A stretch of DNA of 8,602 bases from Dehalococcoidia bacterium (GTDB taxonomy: Bacteria > Chloroflexota > Dehalococcoidia > Dehalococcoidales > RBG-16-60-22): NCBI GenBank assembly GCA_030605045.1, contig JAUWBK010000039.1, positions 1 through 8,602 of the forward strand. Reading direction: 5' to 3'. Below are positions 6,070 through 8,602 of the stretch, one piece after another; the first letter of the stretch is position 1, and every line of letters begins with the position of its first letter. The position numbers were made by a program, and so were the translations under genes. The notes under the pieces are model-generated. The model searched no databases. It had not been told where the DNA came from and saw only the letters and a program-made list of their open reading frames with translations.

Positions 6070-6852
6070 TTGTCTTTACCGGAGAATTTCAGCCAGTTTG
6101 ATACTTTAGTCGAGATTATCGCCAGACTACGAGGCCCCGGTGGTTGTCCCTGGGACAGAGAGCAGACCCATGCCTCGCTCCGAGAAGACCTGCTTGAGGA
6201 GTGCTACGAAGTACTGGAGGCTCTGGATGAAGGGGATGTCAAGAGGCTTGGTGAGGAATTAGGTGACCTTCTAATGCAGGTCGTTCTCCACGCTCAGATT
6301 GCCGCTGAAGCGGGGGAATTTGAAATCGGCGATGTTATCCGCAGCATCAATACCAAGCTCATCCAACGTCATCCCCATGTCTTTGGCTCGCTCAAAGTGA
6401 AAGATGCCGATGAGGTGCTCATTAACTGGGAGGCGCTCAAGAAAAAGGAGAGGGGAAGCGACACATCGATGCTGGCGAATGTGCCCAAGCAGTTGCCGGC
6501 CTTAAGTTATAGTCAGGATATTCAAAGTCGGGTGGCGCGAGTTGGTTTTGACTGGGAGGATATTGGTGGCGTTATCGATAAGCTGGTGGAGGAAGTCCGT
6601 GAATTCAAGCAAGTTGATAGTCAGGAGAAAAGGGCACGGGAGTTTGGCGATTTGCTCTTTACCCTGGTTAATATCGCTCGCCGGCTGGGGGTGGACTCAG
6701 AGTCGGCGCTGCGGGAAGCTAACAAACGGTTTTACCGTCGCTTCTCTTATATGGAAAAAGTCTGCCACCAGCGCGGGGTAAACTTCGATGAATTATCCTT
6801 TGATGAGCAAAACGCCCTGTGGGAGGAAGCGAAGAAGGGGGTGGAGGGGTAA
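6070..6852 (+). CDS. mazG: Nucleoside triphosphate pyrophosphohydrolase MazG
   Basis: MazG hydrolyses (d)NTPs to NMP plus pyrophosphate, cleaning non-canonical nucleotides and, in some bacteria, modulating the stringent response. The 260-residue product has the two-domain form. The N-terminal domain carries GGCPWDREQTHASL (24-37) and the metal-binding EExxE...ExxD pattern (Glu43, Glu44, Glu47, then Glu63 and Asp66). It continues through KLIQRHPHVFG (96-106). The C-terminal domain repeats the fold, with EEVRE (174-178) and EFGD (191-194) and then a helical tail. Start is the TTG at 6070, chosen from the strong Shine-Dalgarno at 6057-6065; the resulting N-terminus MSLPENFSQFDTLVEIIARL fits the family. 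A larger frame from an ATG at 5959 would overlap fmt by 83 nt and is rejected. The gene follows fmt by 28 nt, probably in the same transcript. Confidence 0.93.
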   Translation: MSLPENFSQFDTLVEIIARLRGPGGCPWDREQTHASLREDLLEECYEVLEALDEGDVKRLGEELGDLLMQVVLHAQIAAEAGEFEIGDVIRSINTKLIQRHPHVFGSLKVKDADEVLINWEALKKKERGSDTSMLANVPKQLPALSYSQDIQSRVARVGFDWEDIGGVIDKLVEEVREFKQVDSQEKRAREFGDLLFTLVNIARRLGVDSESALREANKRFYRRFSYMEKVCHQRGVNFDELSFDEQNALWEEAKKGVEG

Positions 6853-6891
6853 ATCCCCGAAATTTCTGCTCTAACGCTTATATTTCCTTTA

Positions 6892-6900
6892 TGTTATAAT
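6892..6900 (+). promoter_or_regulatory. Extended -10 promoter of the toxin-antitoxin operon
   Basis: TGTTATAAT combines a perfect TATAAT (6895-6900) with the TG extension, which can compensate for the absence of a good -35 (none at 16-18 nt spacing). The start would fall near 6907, 37 nt before the antitoxin ATG. Confidence 0.55.
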
Positions 6901-6913
6901 ACTGGTGACATCG

Positions 6914-6928
6914 CTGTTTTGAGAACAG
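6914..6928. promoter_or_regulatory. Candidate toxin-antitoxin operator palindrome
   Basis: CTGTT and AACAG arms (6914-6918 and 6924-6928) surround a 5-bp centre just downstream of the predicted transcription start and upstream of the antitoxin Shine-Dalgarno. Type II antitoxins commonly repress their own operon from such a site. The arms are short, so this is suggestive only. Confidence 0.35.
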
Positions 6929-6943
6929 TGGAGGATAAGTACG

Positions 6944-7144
6944 ATGGTTGGAGCTTTCTTAAAACCAAGAATTTCTGCATTCATGGTGGATAGGATAGAA
7001 AACTTGCGTGATATGTTAAAAGAGGACGAGGAAGATATTCGGGAGGGGTTGAAAGCTCTGGTGGATGAGGAAGGAACCATTACTTGGGAGCAGTATCAAC
7101 ACCAGAGGGCAGAGCGGGAGCCCCAGCGTGCGTTACCAGATTAA
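6944..7144 (+). CDS. Small acidic protein, putative antitoxin of the adjacent RelE/ParE-type toxin
   Basis: A 66-residue protein precedes and overlaps a RelE/ParE-family toxin gene by 17 nt, the classic antitoxin-first arrangement. The sequence after about residue 14 is charged and probably helical. It contains DIREGLKALVDEEGTITWEQY (about 31-51), reminiscent of the toxin-wrapping tail of many small antitoxins, and ends in a flexible basic/acidic tail. No clear ribbon-helix-helix, Phd/YefM or HTH motif could be recognised in the N-terminus (MVGAFLKPRISAFM), so the antitoxin family is unknown. The ATG at 6944 has GGAGG 9 nt upstream. An internal ATG at 6983 is possible but has no visible Shine-Dalgarno. 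The antitoxin role rests mainly on position and size. Confidence 0.7.
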   Translation: MVGAFLKPRISAFMVDRIENLRDMLKEDEEDIREGLKALVDEEGTITWEQYQHQRAEREPQRALPD

Positions 7145-7391
7145 CCTACGACGAGCTGCCCAGAAACAGTTAGACAGGCTTGTCGGACGCGATTACCAAG
7201 CTGTTGCAAGAGTCATCTCTTCTTTAGCGCAACAGCCAAGACCCCCAAGGGCAGAAAAGCTGACTGAAAGTGGCTTGTGGCGAGCCAGAATTAGGTCTTA
7301 CCGAGTAATATATTCCATAGATGATAAAGAACGTCTGGTTGTGGTAGTGCACATGGCTAGGCGTGCAGAAGATACCTACAGAGAGCTATAG
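7128..7391 (+). CDS. RelE/ParE-family toxin
   Basis: The 87-residue product has the fold pattern of RelE/ParE toxins: a short first strand (RYQINL), a helical hairpin (RRAAQKQLDRLVGRDYQAVARVISSLAQ), then strands carrying the diagnostic LWRARIRSYRVIYSIDD and VVVVHMARRAEDTYREL. RelE-type members cleave mRNA on the ribosome through basic residues in these strands (here Arg52, Arg54, Arg56 and Arg59 are candidates); ParE-type members poison gyrase. The basic strand and the ARRAEDTYR ending look more RelE-like, but this is not decisive. The start is the GTG at 7128, with GGGAG 7 nt upstream. This gives the usual family length and begins exactly at the first strand; a longer frame from an ATG at 7065 would add 21 residues unlike the family. 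It ends 4 nt before the 3' end of the opposing tRNA gene. Confidence 0.88.
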   Translation: MRYQINLRRAAQKQLDRLVGRDYQAVARVISSLAQQPRPPRAEKLTESGLWRARIRSYRVIYSIDDKERLVVVVHMARRAEDTYREL

Positions 7392-7395
7392 AAAA

Positions 7396-7470
<75 letters not shown>

Positions 7471-7478
7471 TCAGCATT

Positions 7479-7508
7479 ATTATAGACGGATTTAACATCT
7501 ATTGTAAA
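7479..7508 (-). promoter_or_regulatory. Promoter of tRNA-Pro
   Basis: On the minus strand, TATAAT (7479-7484) and TTTACA (7503-7508, 5 of 6 consensus) are 18 nt apart. The start would fall at about 7472, right next to the mature tRNA 5' end at 7470. The same 53-bp spacer must also hold any promoter for the plus-strand gene at 7524, so the two may overlap. Confidence 0.6.
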
Positions 7509-7523
7509 CTTAAGTGAAGGCTT

Positions 7524-8602
7524 ATGAAATACGGCATTTTGATAATTGATGGTGCCTCTGGCTGGCCAATACCGGAGCGAGGCGGCAAGACCTGTCTGGA
7601 ACTTGCCCATACTCCCAATCTGGATACCATGGCAAAGGGAGGTATGGTGGGGCTGGTCCGTACTGTCCCACCCGGGATGGAACCGAGCAGTGCTTGCGCC
7701 TGTATGTCGGTGCTTGGCTATGACCCCAAGGTCTACTACCGTGGTCGGGCGGCTATTGAAGCCAGGAGCATGGGCATCCCTATTGAGGATGGGGAGGTCG
7801 TTTTCCGCTGCAATCTGGTAGCGATTCGTGACGGGAAAATGTGGAGTTACAGCTCGGGTTATATCAGCACCGATGAGGCTCAAACCCTTATTGCCGCTTT
7901 AAACGAAAATCTCGGCAGTGATAAAGTGCACTTTTACCCGGGCGTCAGCTACCGGCACATATGCAAGCTTAAAGGGCATGAAGACACCCTCCTGACCAAT
8001 TGTACGCCGCCGCATGATATTCCGGACAAGCCCATTGCGGACTTTCTTCCCCGTGGTCCGGGAAGCGAACTACTTAGAGACCTGATGGTACGCTCGGAGG
8101 AGGTGCTGAGGGAGCACCCGGTGAACGCAGCACGACAGGCTCGCGGTGAAATACCGGCGACCATGGTCTGGCTTTTCTGGGGTAGCGGTAAGTTGTCGGA
8201 TATGCCGGCTTTCCAGCAGATTTATGGTCTCAATGCGGCGATGACCTCCGGGGTTGACCTTCTTAAGGGCTTAGCCCGAATAATGGGAATGGCGGTGCTG
8301 GACATCGCCGGGGTAACCGATAATCTGGATAATGACTATGCCGCTCAGGCTGCCGGTGCCCTTAAGGCGCTGGAAGAACATGATATGGTGGTGATTCATA
8401 TTGAGGCGCCCGATGAGGCGGCGCATGACCGCGCTATTGACGCTAAAGTGGAGGCTATCGAGAAAATAGATAGGGAAGTGGTCGGCCGACTTCGCTCCTG
8501 GTCAGGAGATATTCGGCTGTTGATTATGCCCGACCACCCCACCCCAATTGAGGTGCAGACTCACACCGATGACCCGGTGCCGTTTCTGCTCTGGGGAAAA
8601 GG
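7524..8602 (+). CDS. ApgM-type cofactor-independent phosphoglycerate mutase / proposed homoserine kinase family protein (3' end missing)
   Basis: The frame from the ATG at 7524 is open to the window end (359 complete codons; family members have about 400). It belongs to the alkaline phosphatase superfamily, archaeal-type phosphoglycerate mutase branch. The bacterial group closest to it includes proteins proposed to act as homoserine kinase as well as those annotated as phosphoglycerate mutase, so the reaction is left open. Metal-site landmarks are present: Asp9 in LIIDGA, the nucleophile Ser56 in PSSACACMSVLGYDP, EAPDEAAHD (about residue 295), PDHPTP and THTDDPVPF near the end. The RCNLVAIRDGKM segment (about 95-106) is also typical. 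The residue after the nucleophile is Ala, where relatives have Asp (SDVAN...). The Shine-Dalgarno is poor (GAAGG only 3 nt before the ATG). Confidence 0.85.
   Translation, partial: MKYGILIIDGASGWPIPERGGKTCLELAHTPNLDTMAKGGMVGLVRTVPPGMEPSSACACMSVLGYDPKVYYRGRAAIEARSMGIPIEDGEVVFRCNLVAIRDGKMWSYSSGYISTDEAQTLIAALNENLGSDKVHFYPGVSYRHICKLKGHEDTLLTNCTPPHDIPDKPIADFLPRGPGSELLRDLMVRSEEVLREHPVNAARQARGEIPATMVWLFWGSGKLSDMPAFQQIYGLNAAMTSGVDLLKGLARIMGMAVLDIAGVTDNLDNDYAAQAAGALKALEEHDMVVIHIEAPDEAAHDRAIDAKVEAIEKIDREVVGRLRSWSGDIRLLIMPDHPTPIEVQTHTDDPVPFLLWGK

Noticed and set aside
6847..6860. GGGG/CCCC hairpin around the mazG stop
   Set aside because: A 4-bp stem containing the stop codon in its loop and not followed by T residues; not a terminator.
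7065..7127. N-terminal extension of the toxin from an upstream ATG
   Set aside because: The extra 21 residues are the antitoxin coding region read in another frame, and the RelE/ParE fold begins right at the GTG start.

Overview
The window looks like ordinary bacterial chromosome, most likely from an anaerobic Chloroflexota lineage near Dehalococcoidia. This rests on remembered family resemblance (the ObgE sequence, the cobamide methyl-transfer proteins, the archaeal-type phosphoglycerate-mutase homologue), not on a search. No phage, insertion sequence, CRISPR array or rRNA is visible.

Left half, all on the minus strand: the start of a UroD-fold methyltransferase-like gene (cut by the window edge) lies just downstream of a corrinoid (cobalamin-binding) protein gene, forming a small C1 methyl-transfer operon. 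Further upstream come nadD and obgE, coupled with a 4-nt gap, and then dnaA. A roughly 90-bp block of about 14% G+C lies between dnaA and obgE and carries a good obgE promoter.

Centre (4722-5099): a 378-bp gene-free region separates minus-strand dnaA from plus-strand fmt. It is rich in short perfect repeats: a 12-bp palindrome, three copies of GAATTTAA (two spaced one helical turn apart, one inverted), an 11-bp stem, and a tandem TTAATTTT pair. Transcription diverges here. Together with the AT-rich block on the other side of dnaA, this makes the dnaA flanks the best place to look for a replication origin. No perfect TTATCCACA box was seen, and the DnaA DNA-binding signature itself is altered (GGRDPSAV instead of the usual GGRDHSTV).

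Right half, mostly on the plus strand: fmt (initiator Met-tRNA formylation) is followed by mazG (nucleotide pyrophosphohydrolase), which starts at TTG behind a near-perfect Shine-Dalgarno. Next is a compact toxin-antitoxin pair (a small acidic putative antitoxin and a RelE/ParE-type toxin overlapping by 17 nt) with its own extended -10 promoter and a small palindrome. A tRNA-Pro(CGG) on the minus strand follows, with a good promoter. The window ends inside a gene for an ApgM/'proposed homoserine kinase' family member of the alkaline phosphatase superfamily.

Most of the genes are housekeeping: replication initiation, ribosome assembly, NAD synthesis, translation initiation, nucleotide-pool cleaning and metabolism. 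The accessory parts are the corrinoid/UroD methyl-transfer pair and the toxin-antitoxin pair. The less expected signals are the repeat-rich dnaA-fmt spacer combined with the divergent DnaA signature.
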